DNA from: Gammaproteobacteria bacterium
GTDB taxonomy: Bacteria; Pseudomonadota; Gammaproteobacteria; Steroidobacterales; Steroidobacteraceae
Direction of reading: 5' to 3'
Length of the DNA: 64,000 nucleotides
NCBI GenBank assembly: GCA_027315105.1
Contig: DAHUYP010000089.1
Span: forward strand, 46,890-110,889
The position numbers and the translations under genes were made by a program. The notes under the pieces are model-generated. The model worked only from the letters and a program-made list of their open reading frames with translations. It made no database searches and was not told the DNA's origin. Of the stretch, positions 1-13,429 are shown piece by piece. Every line of letters begins with the position of its first letter. Within the stretch, counting starts at the first letter, position 1.

Positions 1-77
1 GCCCGTTCGTCATGAACACGCGGCAGCAGATCGAGCAGGCGGTGGAAGACTATCGCAGCGGGCGCCTGACGGCCTAG
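1..77 (+). CDS. Pirin-family protein, C-terminal end (partial)
   Basis: An open frame enters from the left edge (frame starts at base 3) and ends at TAG 75-77. The 24 visible residues begin PFVMNTRQQIEQAVEDY, which matches the conserved C-terminus of pirin-like cupin proteins (G-PFVMNT-EEI--A--DY--G). Pirins are iron-binding cupins, and some act as quercetinases. Nothing else of the gene is in the window, so its function cannot be refined. The stop lies 18 bp from the convergent tesB stop. Confidence 0.6.
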   Translation, partial: PFVMNTRQQIEQAVEDYRSGRLTA

Positions 78-95
78 CGCCGCGCCGCGAGCCGC

Positions 96-968
96 TCAGC
101 TCGCCGGCGTCTCGAGCACGCGCAGCAGGCCTTCCTGCGCCGTGCTCGCGACCAGACGGCCGTCGCGCGTGAACACCGCGCCGCGCGAAAAGCCGCGCGA
201 TCCCGAGGCGCTGGGACTGTCGATCGCGTACAGGAACCATTCATCCACGCGCAGCGGCCAGTGAAACCACATCGCGTGGTCGATGCTCGCCAGTATCAGC
301 TTGCCGCTCAGGAACAGCAGCGCGTGCGGCAGGGTCGCGGTATTGAGCAGATGGAAGTCGGAGACGTAGGCGAGCAGGCTACGGTGCAGCGCGTCGTCGT
401 CCGGCACGCGGTCGACCGCTCGGATCCAGATGTGCTGCCGTGGCGGCGCCTTGTGCGGATGCGCCAGATCCAGCGGCTCGATCATGCGAAATTCGAACGG
501 CCGCGCGCGCGCCCAGAACTGGCGCATCTTCTCGGGCAGCGCCTCGAGCGTCGCGCGCGGCGGCACCGCCGAATCCGGCAGGCTCTCCGGCGGCGGCACG
601 TCCGGCATCACGATCTGGTGTTCGACGCCCGGCTGCGGCACCTGGAATGAGGCCGACATGTGAAAGATCTGCGCGCCGTGCTGGATCGCGGTGACGCGCC
701 GCGTGCTGAAACTGTGGCCGTCGCGGCTGCGATCGACGAAGTAGACGATCGGCGCATTGAAATCGCCGCGCTGCAGGAAGTAGGCATGCAGCGAATGCGA
801 CGTGCGGCTCGGCTCCACGGTCGCGCAGGCGGCCCGCAGCGCCTGCCCCAGCACCTGGCCGCCGAACACCTGCGGGCTGCCGATGTCGTGGCTCGCGCCG
901 CGGAATATGTTGACTTCGAGTCGCTCGAGCTCGAGCAGTGCCAGCAGCTCGGCGAGCCGCGCGTCCAT
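96..968 (-). CDS. tesB: Acyl-CoA thioesterase II
   Basis: A 290-residue double-hotdog thioesterase that hydrolyses acyl-CoA to free fatty acid and CoA in the cytoplasm. The N-terminal hotdog shows the family signature around FGGQVLGQALRAA (about residues 36-48), then HSLHAYFLQRGD and the strand VYFVDRSRDGHSFSTRRV. The second hotdog carries WIRAVDRVPDDDALHRSLLAY and LASIDHAMWFH. Length equals that of E. coli TesB (about 286). The ATG at 966-968 overlaps the stop of the upstream reductase gene by 4 nt, so the two are translationally coupled. No frame disruption is seen. Confidence 0.93.
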   Translation of the reverse strand: MDARLAELLALLELERLEVNIFRGASHDIGSPQVFGGQVLGQALRAACATVEPSRTSHSLHAYFLQRGDFNAPIVYFVDRSRDGHSFSTRRVTAIQHGAQIFHMSASFQVPQPGVEHQIVMPDVPPPESLPDSAVPPRATLEALPEKMRQFWARARPFEFRMIEPLDLAHPHKAPPRQHIWIRAVDRVPDDDALHRSLLAYVSDFHLLNTATLPHALLFLSGKLILASIDHAMWFHWPLRVDEWFLYAIDSPSASGSRGFSRGAVFTRDGRLVASTAQEGLLRVLETPAS

Positions 969-2005
969 CAGGCGGTCGCGACGCCCAGGCGCTTTTGCAT
1001 CGCGGGACTGGTGGTGGTGTATTGCAGGAACTGCTTCTTGGCCGGATACAGATGGTGCTGGATCGCGAACGCGGCCAGCGCCGCCTCGTGAAAGCCCGAC
1101 AGGATCAGCTTCTTCTTGCCTGGATAGGTGTTGATGTCACCGACGGCGAACACGCCGGGAATATTCGATTCGAACCTCTCGGTGTCGACCTTGATCGCGC
1201 GCTTGTCGAGCTCCAGGCCCCAATCGGCGATCGGTCCGAGCTTCGGCGCCAGGCCGAAGAACACCAGCAGGTGCTCGGCGTCGAGCAGCTGCAACGTGCC
1301 GTCGGCGCCCTTCACCTGCACGCCCTTGAGCTCGCCGGCATCGCTATGCACGCCGTGCGCGAGTCCCTCGAACAGGCGCAAGCGGCCGGCAGCGACCAGC
1401 TCGCGCATGCGCTGCACCGAGGCCGGGGCGCCGCGAAACTCGCTGCGACGGTGCACCAGCGCGATGCTCGCCGCCTTGGGCGCAAACTCCAGGGTCCAGT
1501 CCAGAGCCGAGTCGCCGCCGCCGAAGATGACCAGCTTGCGGCCGTGGAAATCGGCCGCATTCTTGACGCGATAGTGGATCCGAGAGCCCTCGAGGCGCTC
1601 GGCGCCCTCGACCCCCAGACGCCGCGGCTGGAACGAACCGACGCCGGCCGCGATCACGACCGCGCCGGCGTCGAATACCGTGCCGGCGGCGGTCGCGACC
1701 CGGAAACGGCCGTCGGCGCGCCGCTCGAGCGCCAGCGCCTCCTCGCCGAGATGCATTCCGGCCCCGAAGGGCTTGATCTGCTGCAGCAGGCGGTCCACCA
1801 GTTCCTGCGCGCCGCACACCGGCAGCGCCGGGATATCGTAGATCGGCTTGTCCGGATACAGCTCCGTGCACTGTCCGCCGGCCTGCTTGAGCGAATCGAC
1901 CACGTGCGCCTTGATGCCCAGCAGTCCGAGCTCGAACACCTGGAATAGGCCGGCCGGACCGGCGCCGATGATGACCACTTCGGTGGTGATGCTGTTGTCG
2001 CTCAA
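968..2005 (-). CDS. Ferredoxin/flavodoxin-NADP+ reductase, thioredoxin-reductase-like type
   Basis: FAD- and NADPH-binding oxidoreductase of the TrxR-like (YumC-type) ferredoxin-NADP+ reductase family. It shows the FAD dinucleotide fold VVIIGAGPAGLFQVFELG at the N-terminus, GGQCTELYPDKPIYDIP typical of this family, and a second Rossmann motif FGGGDSALDWTLEF for NADPH. GVFAVGDINTYPGKKKLI is the C-terminal FAD site. The CXXC of true thioredoxin reductases is absent. The track start (2143) gives an unlikely 46-residue extension that runs into the divergent gabT gene. The TTG at 2003-2005, with GGAGCG 7 nt upstream, gives 345 aa, the usual family length. It overlaps tesB by 4 nt. Confidence 0.88.
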   Translation of the reverse strand: MSDNSITTEVVIIGAGPAGLFQVFELGLLGIKAHVVDSLKQAGGQCTELYPDKPIYDIPALPVCGAQELVDRLLQQIKPFGAGMHLGEEALALERRADGRFRVATAAGTVFDAGAVVIAAGVGSFQPRRLGVEGAERLEGSRIHYRVKNAADFHGRKLVIFGGGDSALDWTLEFAPKAASIALVHRRSEFRGAPASVQRMRELVAAGRLRLFEGLAHGVHSDAGELKGVQVKGADGTLQLLDAEHLLVFFGLAPKLGPIADWGLELDKRAIKVDTERFESNIPGVFAVGDINTYPGKKKLILSGFHEAALAAFAIQHHLYPAKKQFLQYTTTSPAMQKRLGVATA

Positions 2006-2132
2006 GGGGATTCGCTCCACGGCCTGTCGAGGCCGCGGGATTCTAGCGATGCGGCGCTCCCCGGGGCAAACGAAACCTGCTTCTTGCACCATGCCATTGC
2101 GCATATAGTTGCGCAAAGTGGAGGACTCCGCC

Positions 2133-3434
2133 ATGGGCAGCAATTCCGATCTGCAGCGCCGCCGGGCGGCCGCCGTGCCGCGCGGGTTGAGCCATTCGCT
2201 CGGCGTCTACGCGCAGCGCGCGCAGAATGCCGAGCTCTGGGACGTCGAGGGCCGGCGGTACATCGATTTCGCCAGCGGCATCGCCGTGCTCAACACCGGT
2301 CACCTGCACCCGCGCGTGGTCGCAGCGGTGCAGCAGCAGCTGCAGCAGTTCTCGCACGCCTGCTTCCAGGTCACGCCCTACGAGAGCTATGTCGCGCTGG
2401 CCGAGCGGCTCAATGCGGTGGCGCCGGGACCGACGCCGAAGAAGACGATTCTGTTCTCCACCGGCGCCGAGGCGGTGGAGAATGCGCTCAAGATCGCCCG
2501 CCATCACACGCGCCGCTCGGCCGTGATTGCGTTCGCCGGCGGCTTTCACGGCCGCACGCTCGCCGCCATGACGCTCACGGGCAAGGTGCAGCCCTACAAG
2601 GCCGGCTTCGGCCCGCTGCTGCCGGACGTGTTTCATGCCCCGTTTCCGATGGCCTACCACGGCATCACGCCCCAGCACAGCCTCGCGGCGATCGAGCAGC
2701 TGTTCAAGGCCGAGGTCGATCCGGCGCGCGTGGCCGCCGTCATCATCGAGCCGGTGCTCGGTGAGGGCGGATTCTACGCCGCGCCGCCGGAATTCCTGCG
2801 CAGCCTGCGCGCGCTGTGCGACGGCCACGGCATTCTATTGATCGCCGACGAGGTCCAGTCCGGCTTCGCGCGCACCGGGCGCATGTTCGCGTTCGAGCAC
2901 GCGGCAGTCGAGCCGGACCTGATGACCGTGGCCAAGAGCATCGCCGGCGGGCTGCCGCTCGCGGCCGTGATCGGCAAGGCCGAGATCATGGACTCCCCGC
3001 CTCCGGGCGGCTTGGGCGGCACCTATGCCGGCTCGCCGCTGGCCTGCGCCGCCGGACTCGCGGTGCTGGATGTGATCAGGGAAGAGCGCCTGATCGAGCG
3101 CGCGCAGCAGTTGGGGGCGGCGCTGCTGTCGCGCCTGAAGACCCTGCAGGTCGAATACGGCGCGATCGGCGAGGTGCGCGGGCTCGGCTCGATGGTCGCC
3201 ATCGAGCTGGTGAAGAATCGGCGCGCCGATCAGCCCGATGCCGAGCTCACGCGCGCGCTGGTGCAGGCGGCTGCGCGGCACGGCCTGATCATCCTGGCGT
3301 GCGGCGTGTACGGCAACGTGATTCGCTTCCTGGCACCGCTGACGATCACCGACGCGCTGCTCGCGGAAGGTCTCGATTGCCTGGAGGCTGCGCTCGCAGA
3401 GGTTGCGCACGCGGCGGTGGCTGCCGCCGGCTGA
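2133..3434 (+). CDS. gabT: Class III aminotransferase, 4-aminobutyrate transaminase type
   Basis: A 433-residue PLP enzyme of the omega-aminotransferase family, most like GabT, which moves the amino group of GABA to 2-oxoglutarate. Visible motifs are STGAEAVENALKIAR (PLP phosphate contact), FAGGFHGRTLAAM, IADEVQSGFARTGRMFA (Asp pairing with the PLP ring nitrogen), and VAKSIAGGLPLAA with the Schiff-base lysine. GGTYAGSPLACAAGLAVLD follows. The ATG at 2133 is preceded by GGAGGA at good spacing, so I prefer it to the track's TTG at 2109. It is divergent from the reductase gene. GABA is also the product of guanidinobutyrate hydrolysis, but nothing ties this gene directly to the 20 kb cluster. Confidence 0.85.
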   Translation: MGSNSDLQRRRAAAVPRGLSHSLGVYAQRAQNAELWDVEGRRYIDFASGIAVLNTGHLHPRVVAAVQQQLQQFSHACFQVTPYESYVALAERLNAVAPGPTPKKTILFSTGAEAVENALKIARHHTRRSAVIAFAGGFHGRTLAAMTLTGKVQPYKAGFGPLLPDVFHAPFPMAYHGITPQHSLAAIEQLFKAEVDPARVAAVIIEPVLGEGGFYAAPPEFLRSLRALCDGHGILLIADEVQSGFARTGRMFAFEHAAVEPDLMTVAKSIAGGLPLAAVIGKAEIMDSPPPGGLGGTYAGSPLACAAGLAVLDVIREERLIERAQQLGAALLSRLKTLQVEYGAIGEVRGLGSMVAIELVKNRRADQPDAELTRALVQAAARHGLIILACGVYGNVIRFLAPLTITDALLAEGLDCLEAALAEVAHAAVAAAG

Positions 3435-3473
3435 GCGAACGCGCCGGCCCGGTGCGCCGATCAGCCGCGCCGT

Positions 3474-3773
3474 TCAGGCGCGGCCGGCGTTGGCGTCGGT
3501 CGGCGCGTGGAAGTATTCGCTCTCGGCGGCCAGCTGATCGATCAGCCGCTTGAGTTCCGTCATGCGCGCCTCGGCGGTGCTGATCGGCACGCAATCCTCG
3601 CAGCGCGGATCGCCGCAGGGCTGACGCGAGTAGAGCCAGTATTGAATCGCGCCGGCCAGCAGGCCGTCGGCAATGTCCCAGAGATCGGCTTCCTTGTCCT
3701 TCCCGGCCAGTCGATTGCCGAGATCGACGGCTTTGGAGAAGGCGGAGTCGAAAGTGTCGGCGGCTTCGTCCAT
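3474..3773 (-). CDS. Conserved small protein of unknown function
   Basis: A 99-residue acidic cytoplasmic protein from ATG 3771-3773. The upstream extension in the ORF track looks non-coding. It has a helical N-terminal half (FDSAFSKAVDLGNRL, DIADGLLAGAIQYWL). A short cysteine motif, CGDPRCEDCVP, could bind a metal. A C-terminal helix EARMTELKRLIDQLAAE follows. It lies convergent to gabT and 40 bp downstream of the ABC exporter gene, on the same strand as the methionine operon, so it may be that operon's last cistron. I do not recognise the family. Confidence 0.6.
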   Translation of the reverse strand: MDEAADTFDSAFSKAVDLGNRLAGKDKEADLWDIADGLLAGAIQYWLYSRQPCGDPRCEDCVPISTAEARMTELKRLIDQLAAESEYFHAPTDANAGRA

Positions 3774-3813
3774 AAGTCGGCTATTGTAGCGCGTCCGCCT
3801 GCCGGCTCGCATG

Positions 3814-5663
3814 TCAACGATAGCCGCGCGCCTGCAGGGCAAACAGCTGTGCATAGTGTCCCGCCAGCTCCATGAGCTGTTCGTGGCTGCCCTTTTCGAC
3901 GATCCGGCCGCGCTCGAGCACCACGATCTGGTCGGCCATGCGTACCGTGGAGAAGCGGTGCGAGATGAGGATCGTGATGCGATCGCGCCCTAGGGCGCGG
4001 AAGTGCTCGAACACCTCCGCCTCGGCGCGCGCATCCATGGCGGCGGTGGGCTCATCGAGCACCAGGATGTCCGCGTCGCGGCGCATGAACGCCCGCGCCA
4101 GCGCGATCTTCTGCCACTGGCCGCCCGAGAGCTCCTGGCCGTACTGGAACCACTTGCCGAGCTGGGTCTGGTAGCCCTGCGGCAGCTGTTCGATGAAATC
4201 GGCCGCCCGGCCCTTGTGCGCTGCGTCCCGCCAGCGCCGCTCATCCTCGAAGTGGCGTTCGTCGCCCGCGCCGACGTTCTCCCCGACCAGCATCTGGTAA
4301 CGCGTGAAATCCTGGAAGATCACACCGATGCGCGCGCGCAGCACGTCCTCGCTCCATTCCGCGAGCGGCAGGCCGTCGAGCAGGATGCGGCCGCGATCGG
4401 GGCTGTAGAGCCGCGTCAGCAGCTTGATCAGCGTGGTCTTGCCGGAACCGTTCTCACCCACCAGCGCGAGGCTGCCGCCGGGCGGCAGCTGCAGATCGAT
4501 GTCGACCAGCGCCGGCTCGCTCGCGCCAGGATAAGTAAAACACACGTGCTCGAAGCGCACGCCATCGGCCGGCGCCGGGCCGCGCAGCGCGCTGCCCGAG
4601 CGCGGCGCGACCGGCGTCTCGAGATACTCGTACAGCGTCGATAGGTAGAGATTGTCCTCGTACATGCCGCCGACCGACGACAGCATGGCGCTCACGGCCG
4701 CCTGCCCCTGCCGGAACAGCAGCAGATACATGGTCATCTGCCCGAGCGTGATCGCGCCGCGTATCGTCGTCAGCGCGATCCAGGCGTAGGCCGAATACAA
4801 CGTTGCGGTCGCCACCAGGCTCAGGCCGAAGCCCCAGCTGTCGCGTCGGATCGACAACGCCCGGTCCTCGCGGTACAGGCGCGTGAATATGTCGCGGTAA
4901 CGCTGCAGCAGCCGCCTGCCGAGCCCGAACAGCTTGACCTCCTTGGCGTGATCCTCGCGTGCCAGCACGGTCTCGAGGTAGATCTGCATGCGCGTCTCGG
5001 GCGAGCGCCAGCGGAACAGCCGAAAGGCGTCGCCCGAGAACTTGGTCTCCGCGATGAACGCCGGCAGGCCTGCGAGCAGCAGCAGCAGCACGGTCCACGG
5101 CGAGAAGCGCACCAGCAGCGCGGCATAGCTCAGCAGCGAGATCGCGTTCTGCGACAGGCCGAAGGTACGCATCACCAGGCTGAGCGGCCGGCTCGAGGCC
5201 TCGCGGCGCGCGCGCGTGAGCTTGTCGTAGAACTCGGAGTCCTCGAACTGCTGCAGCTCGAGCGTGAGCGCCTTCTCCAGGATCATCACGTTCACGCGCT
5301 GGCCGAGCTGCGCGCGCAGCAATGCCTGGCAGAACGACAGGCCGCGCTGCGCGCCGGCCAGCGCGGCCACGAGCACGCCTTCCAGCAGCACCAGCCGCAG
5401 CACGCGCGCGGCATCGTGGCCGGCCGCATTGTGCGCCGCGACCACGGCATCGACGATCTGCGCCCCGACCCAGGCGATCGCGGCCGGCATCAGGCCGGCG
5501 CACAGCGTCAGCACGGTCAGGGCGCCGAGCAGCGGCCGATTCGTGTCCCACACCAGCTCGAGCGCGCGCCGGCTGTAGCGAAATACGCCGAAGAAGCCGC
5601 GCAGCGTCGCGCCGTCCGGGCTGGTCGCGCGCGCGGCACTGCCCGGCCGCGCTGCATGCGGGT

Positions 5664-5667
<4 letters not shown>
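3814..5667 (-). CDS. ABC exporter, fused permease and ATPase half-transporter
   Basis: A 617-residue half-transporter. Residues about 30-330 form a six-helix exporter-type membrane domain ([37 protein letters not shown]). Residues about 370-610 form the nucleotide-binding domain with Walker [11 protein letters not shown]-loop [11 protein letters not shown], signature LSGGQ, Walker [10 protein letters not shown] and H-loop ISHRFSTV. It probably works as a homodimer; the substrate cannot be read from sequence. The ATG at 5665-5667 overlaps the metH stop (ATGA), so I reject the 83-residue upstream extension. Its position as the last coupled cistron of a methionine-cycle operon is unusual and may hint at a sulfur, methyl-group or cobalamin-linked substrate, which is inference only. 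Confidence 0.88.
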
Positions 5668-9379
<3,712 letters not shown>

Positions 9380-9383
<4 letters not shown>

Positions 9384-10318
9384 GGCGTTGACCCCGCCCA
9401 TGCCGGCTGTTCGGATTGCGGCGCACGCACGCCGAGCGCGTGGCAGATCGCGTAGGTCAACTCGGCGCGATTGAGCGTATAGAAATGGAATTCACCGACG
9501 CCTTCGCGCGCCAGCGCCTCGACCTGGCCGATCGCGAACGCGGCCGCGATCAGGCGCCGCGTTTCCGCGTCCTGATCGAGTCCGTCGAAACGGTCGCGCA
9601 GCCAGTCCGGCACCTTCGTGCCGCAGCGCTCCGCAAAGCGCAGCATCTGCGGAAAGCGCGTGATCGGCAGGATACCGGGCACCAGGTGGGCGCTGATGCC
9701 GGCCGCGGCGCAGCGGTCGCGAAAGCGCAGGAATACGTCGGTATCGAAGAAGAACTGCGTGATCGCACGCTCCGCGCCGGCATCGAGCTTGGCGCGCAGA
9801 TTCGCCAGGTCGAAGGCCGCACTCGGGGCTTCCGGGTGAACCTCCGGATAGGCGGCCACCGACACCTCGAAATCCGCGACGCTCTTGAGCCCGCGCACCA
9901 GGTCCACGGCGTAGGCAAATCCGCCCGGATAGGGCTGGTAGCGGCCGCTGCCGAGCGGCGGATCGCCGCGCAATGCGACGATGTGGCGGATCCCGGCGTC
10001 CCAGTAGCCGCGCGCAATTTCCAGGATCTGCTCGCGATCCGTACCGACGCAGGTCAGGTGCGGTGCCGGCGTGAGCGTGGTCTCCTGCAGCACCCGCATC
10101 ACGACCTTGTGCGTGCGCTCGCGCGTCGAGCCGTCCGCCCCGTAGGTTACCGACACGAAGCGCGGTCGCAGCGGCGCGAGTCGCTGCAGCGACTGCCACA
10201 GCGTCTGCTCCATCTTCTCGTCGGCGGGCGGGAAGAACTCGAACGACACCCGCACGGGTTGCGCAAGCCGGCCCAGACCGTTACCGATGCGATCGGCCAG
10301 AAGAGCAGAGGAACTCAT
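9380..10318 (-). CDS. metF: 5,10-methylenetetrahydrofolate reductase
   Basis: A 312-residue FAD-dependent TIM-barrel enzyme that makes the 5-methyltetrahydrofolate used by MetH. The hallmark [17 protein letters not shown] carries the catalytic glutamate. Others are [37 protein letters not shown] and [18 protein letters not shown]. The ATG at 10316-10318 overlaps the stop of the regulator gene by 4 nt, and its stop overlaps the metH start. The three genes therefore form one translationally coupled methionine-cycle operon. Length and motifs are normal. Confidence 0.97.
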
Positions 10319-11349
10319 GCGGGACCTGCGAGCTCGGGCGCATGGCCGGCCGGTGCGGGTGGCGCCGGCCGGGTGCCGGATCGCTGCACATCGGCGCCCG
10401 GGTCGCGCTGATCATCGGCCCGATAGCCATGCGCGGCCAGGGCGATGATGAAATGGCCGCCGGTCACGTCGCAGGGCCGCAGCCGCACGACGCTCATGCC
10501 GGCGAGCGCCAGCCAGCGTCGCAGCTGCGCGAGCGGATTGCCGGGCGCGCGCGCCTCGATCTGGTCGAAATCCTCCACCACGACGAGTCGGCCCGCCGCT
10601 CGCAGCGTACGCGCGGCCTCCGCGATCGCGGCTGCCGGGCGCTCGGCCGAAGCCAGGACCCGGTCGATGGTCACCGTGTCGAAGCAGGCGCCGTCATAGG
10701 GAAGGCCGTACATGTCACCGCGGCGAAACTCGCAGTGCGCCAGGCCGGCACCGTGGATGCGGGTGCGCGCCAGGCGCAGCGCCGGCGCGGAAATGTCCAC
10801 GCCCACGGCATGCGATGCGCGCGGACCGAGCAGCGCGAGCATGTGGCCCGAGCCGGTGCCGATATCCAGCAGCTCGCCGATGCTCGCGGGCCCCAGCTCC
10901 TCGGCCAGCACGCCGGCCAACTCATCGGGTAGCGCGGACGGCGAGGCCGGCGTGCCGGCGGTCGCGGCCGAGACCGCCGTGGCGGCGGCGCGCGCGCGCT
11001 CCCGGATGACCTGAGCCGCTCGGTCACGGTCGTGCTTGACGGCCGGGGCATCGGGATCGGCCATCGACAGCAACTGGCGCAGCCACTGCAGGTAGCGCCC
11101 CGCGGTCGGGGCGCGGTAATAGACGCATTGCTGCTCCCGAAACCGATCCAGGAACCCGGCTTCGGTCAGCAGGCGCAGATGGCGTGAAATCCTGGGCTGG
11201 CTCTGGCCGAGCACCGAGCAGAGCTCGCCGACCGTGAACTCGCCGTGGCTCAGCAGCAGCAGCAGGCGCAGCCGCGTGGGCTCGGCGGCACTCTTGAGCG
11301 CCCGCACCACCTCCCCCATATCCTCGCAAGCGACTGAACCCTTAAACAT
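10315..11349 (-). CDS. ArsR-family regulator fused to SAM-dependent methyltransferase
   Basis: A 344-residue fusion. Residues about 10-95 are an ArsR/SmtB winged helix (EPTRLRLLLLLSHGEFTVGEL, QSQPRISRHLRLLTEAGFL). Residues about 150-310 are a class I methyltransferase with the SAM loop LLDIGTGSGHMLALLG and FDTVTIDRVLASAE. It heads the metF-metH operon. ArsR-type regulators that sense S-adenosylhomocysteine or S-adenosylmethionine (SahR/SamR groups) are known to control methionine-cycle genes in proteobacteria. This fused form is probably such a sensor, with the methyltransferase fold as the ligand domain. The ATG at 11347-11349 overlaps a perfect palindrome and has no clear Shine-Dalgarno; the ATG at 11319 is an alternative start. 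Confidence 0.85.
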   Translation of the reverse strand: MFKGSVACEDMGEVVRALKSAAEPTRLRLLLLLSHGEFTVGELCSVLGQSQPRISRHLRLLTEAGFLDRFREQQCVYYRAPTAGRYLQWLRQLLSMADPDAPAVKHDRDRAAQVIRERARAAATAVSAATAGTPASPSALPDELAGVLAEELGPASIGELLDIGTGSGHMLALLGPRASHAVGVDISAPALRLARTRIHGAGLAHCEFRRGDMYGLPYDGACFDTVTIDRVLASAERPAAAIAEAARTLRAAGRLVVVEDFDQIEARAPGNPLAQLRRWLALAGMSVVRLRPCDVTGGHFIIALAAHGYRADDQRDPGADVQRSGTRPAPPAPAGHAPELAGPA

Positions 11350-11366
11350 ATAAAGAAATCTTTATA
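11349..11366. promoter_or_regulatory. Perfect palindrome, candidate ArsR-type operator
   Basis: TATAAAG, a 4-nt spacer, then CTTTATA: perfect 7-bp arms, AT-rich inside GC-rich DNA. It starts on the first base of the regulator start codon and spans its likely -10 region, so a bound regulator would block its own operon. It also lies about 90 bp upstream of typA. ArsR-family operators usually have this size and symmetry. Autoregulation is inferred from position. Confidence 0.6.
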
Positions 11367-11453
11367 ATCCTAGAAAGAGTCTAACAGGGAAACCGCCCTT
11401 CTGCTACCCTCGGCGCCCCTTTTCGGCCCGTGCCCCGAACCAACCCGACCACC

Positions 11454-13277
11454 ATGCAGCGCCCCATCCGGAACATCGCCATCATCGCCCACGTCGATCA
11501 TGGCAAGACCACGCTGGTCGATTGCCTGCTCAAGCAATCCGGCACCTTTGCCGCGCACGAGAAGATGGGCGAGCGGATCATGGATTCGAACGACATCGAA
11601 CGCGAACGCGGCATCACCATCCTGGCGAAGAACTGCGCCATCGAGTACGGCGGCACCCGCATCAACATCGTCGACACCCCGGGTCACGCCGATTTCGGCG
11701 GCGAAGTCGAGCGCGTCCTGTCGATGGTCGATGGCGTGTTGCTGCTGGTGGACGCGGTCGAAGGTCCGATGCCGCAGACCCGCTTCGTGACGCGCAAGGC
11801 GTTGGCGCTCGGCCTCAAGGCCATCGTCGTGGTCAACAAGATCGACCGCCCCGGCGCGCGCCCCGGCTGGGTCATCGACCAGACCTTCGAGCTGTTCGAC
11901 AAGCTCGGCGCCACCGATGCGCAGCTCGATTTCCCGGTGATCTACGCCTCGGCGCTGCAGGGTTGGTCCAGCACCGACATGACGCGCCGCGAACCGGACA
12001 TGTCGGCGTTGTTCGAGGCGATCCTGCAGCACGTGCCGCCGCCGCCGACCGAGGTCGACGCGCCGCTGCAGCTGCAGATCTCGACGCTGGACTACAATTC
12101 CTACGTCGGCCGCATCGGCATCGGCCGCATCCGCCGCGGCACGCTGCGGGCCGGCCGCAACGTCGCGTTGCGCTACGGCGAGCAGGACCGCGGCAGCGCC
12201 AGGATCGCCCAGGTGCTGACATTCACCGGTCTGCAGCGTACCGCGGTCGAGGAAGCCGCCGCCGGCGACATCGTTGCCGTCACGGGCATCGAGGACGTCA
12301 ACATCGGCCTCACGATCTGCGACCCGGAGCACGCCGAGGGGTTGCCGCCGATCAAGGTCGACGAGCCGACGCTGGCCATGAACTTCCAGGTCAACACCTC
12401 GCCGCTGGCCGGCCGCGAGGGCAAGTTCGTCACCAGCCGCCAGATTCGGGAGCGTCTGTATCGCGAGCTGCAGAGCAACGTCGCGCTGCGCGTCGAGGAT
12501 ACCGCCGACGCCGACGTCTTCCGCGTCCTCGGTCGCGGTGAGCTGCACCTGACGATCCTGATCGAGAACATGCGCCGCGAAGGCTACGAGCTCGCGGTCG
12601 GCAAGCCGCAAGTGCTCAAGAAGATCGTCGACGGACAGGTGCTCGAGCCGTTCGAGGCGCTGACCGTCGATATCGACGAGGCCCACCAGGGCGGCGTCAT
12701 GGAAGCGCTCGGCCAGCGGCGCGCCGAATTGACCGACATGGCGATCGACGGCAACGGCCGCGCGCGCCTCGAGTATCGCGTGCCGGCCCGCGGCCTGATC
12801 GGCTTTCAGGGCGAGTTCATGACCCTGACGCGCGGCACCGGACTGATCAGTCACATCTTCGATGGCTTCGCCGCCGTGAAGGGCGAGATCCCGGATCGCC
12901 ACAACGGCGTGCTGATCAGCAACGAGGACGGCGAGGCCGTCGCCTACGCGCTGTTCGCGCTACAGGAGCGCGGCCGGCTGTTCGTGAGCCCCGGCGAGAA
13001 GCTCTACGAGGGCATGATCATCGGCGTCCACAGCCGCGAGAACGACTTGGTCGTCAACCCGATCAAGACCAAGAAGCTGACCAATATCCGCGCCGCCGGC
13101 AAGGACGAGGCGATCCTGCTGACACCGCCGATCCCGCTGACGCTCGAGTACGCGGTCGAGTTCATAGCCGAGGACGAGCTGGTCGAGGTCACGCCGCAGA
13201 GCATCCGCTTGCGCAAGCGCCATCTGAAGGAGCACGAGCGCAAGCGCGCGGCCCGCGAGGAGACCGTGCCGGTCTGA
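11454..13277 (+). CDS. typA: Ribosome-associated GTPase TypA/BipA
   Basis: A 607-residue translational GTPase of the elongation-factor class that acts on the 50S subunit in assembly and stress responses. G1 is AHVDHGKTT, switch I is [13 protein letters not shown]3 is [15 protein letters not shown], and G4 is [10 protein letters not shown]. The EF-G-like domains III and V follow, with [17 protein letters not shown]. The BipA-specific C-terminal domain contains [18 protein letters not shown] and the basic tail [15 protein letters not shown] start at ATG 11454, which begins [17 protein letters not shown] as in homologues; the track's GTG at 11430 adds 8 residues. It is divergent from the methionine operon. 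Confidence 0.96.
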   Translation: MQRPIRNIAIIAHVDHGKTTLVDCLLKQSGTFAAHEKMGERIMDSNDIERERGITILAKNCAIEYGGTRINIVDTPGHADFGGEVERVLSMVDGVLLLVDAVEGPMPQTRFVTRKALALGLKAIVVVNKIDRPGARPGWVIDQTFELFDKLGATDAQLDFPVIYASALQGWSSTDMTRREPDMSALFEAILQHVPPPPTEVDAPLQLQISTLDYNSYVGRIGIGRIRRGTLRAGRNVALRYGEQDRGSARIAQVLTFTGLQRTAVEEAAAGDIVAVTGIEDVNIGLTICDPEHAEGLPPIKVDEPTLAMNFQVNTSPLAGREGKFVTSRQIRERLYRELQSNVALRVEDTADADVFRVLGRGELHLTILIENMRREGYELAVGKPQVLKKIVDGQVLEPFEALTVDIDEAHQGGVMEALGQRRAELTDMAIDGNGRARLEYRVPARGLIGFQGEFMTLTRGTGLISHIFDGFAAVKGEIPDRHNGVLISNEDGEAVAYALFALQERGRLFVSPGEKLYEGMIIGVHSRENDLVVNPIKTKKLTNIRAAGKDEAILLTPPIPLTLEYAVEFIAEDELVEVTPQSIRLRKRHLKEHERKRAAREETVPV

Positions 13278-13311
13278 ACCGCTGCGCGGCGCGCGGCGGG
13301 CGGCGGCGACA

Positions 13312-13395
13312 ATGCGCAGTCTGGCCTGAGCCAGATCGAGCGCCTTCCGGAATGACTTCGGCCGGATCGCGGCGGAAGAAGACGTCGGCGTCGCG
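13312..13395 (-). pseudogene. Tn3-family transposase fragment, left copy
   Basis: Read on the minus strand this gives DADVFFRRDPAEVIPEG followed, after a frameshift, by LDLAQARLR. The same segment occurs at 17.8 kb on the plus strand, where it runs on into a recognisable Tn3-family transposase. About 84 bases remain here, ending close to the typA stop. It is the left end of a roughly 4.5 kb stretch of mobile debris bounded by inverted copies of the same transposase piece. Confidence 0.5.
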
Positions 13396-13429
13396 GGCGA
13401 CGCGCACGACGACGATGAATTGGGGACGA

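Noticed and set aside
2006-2143. N-terminal extension of the ferredoxin-NADP reductase
   Set aside because: It would overlap the gabT start region, has no homology, and the TTG at 2005 with a good ribosome site gives the normal family length.
11370-12902. 510-codon minus-strand ORF
   Set aside because: Antisense shadow of typA, which has all GTPase motifs on the other strand.
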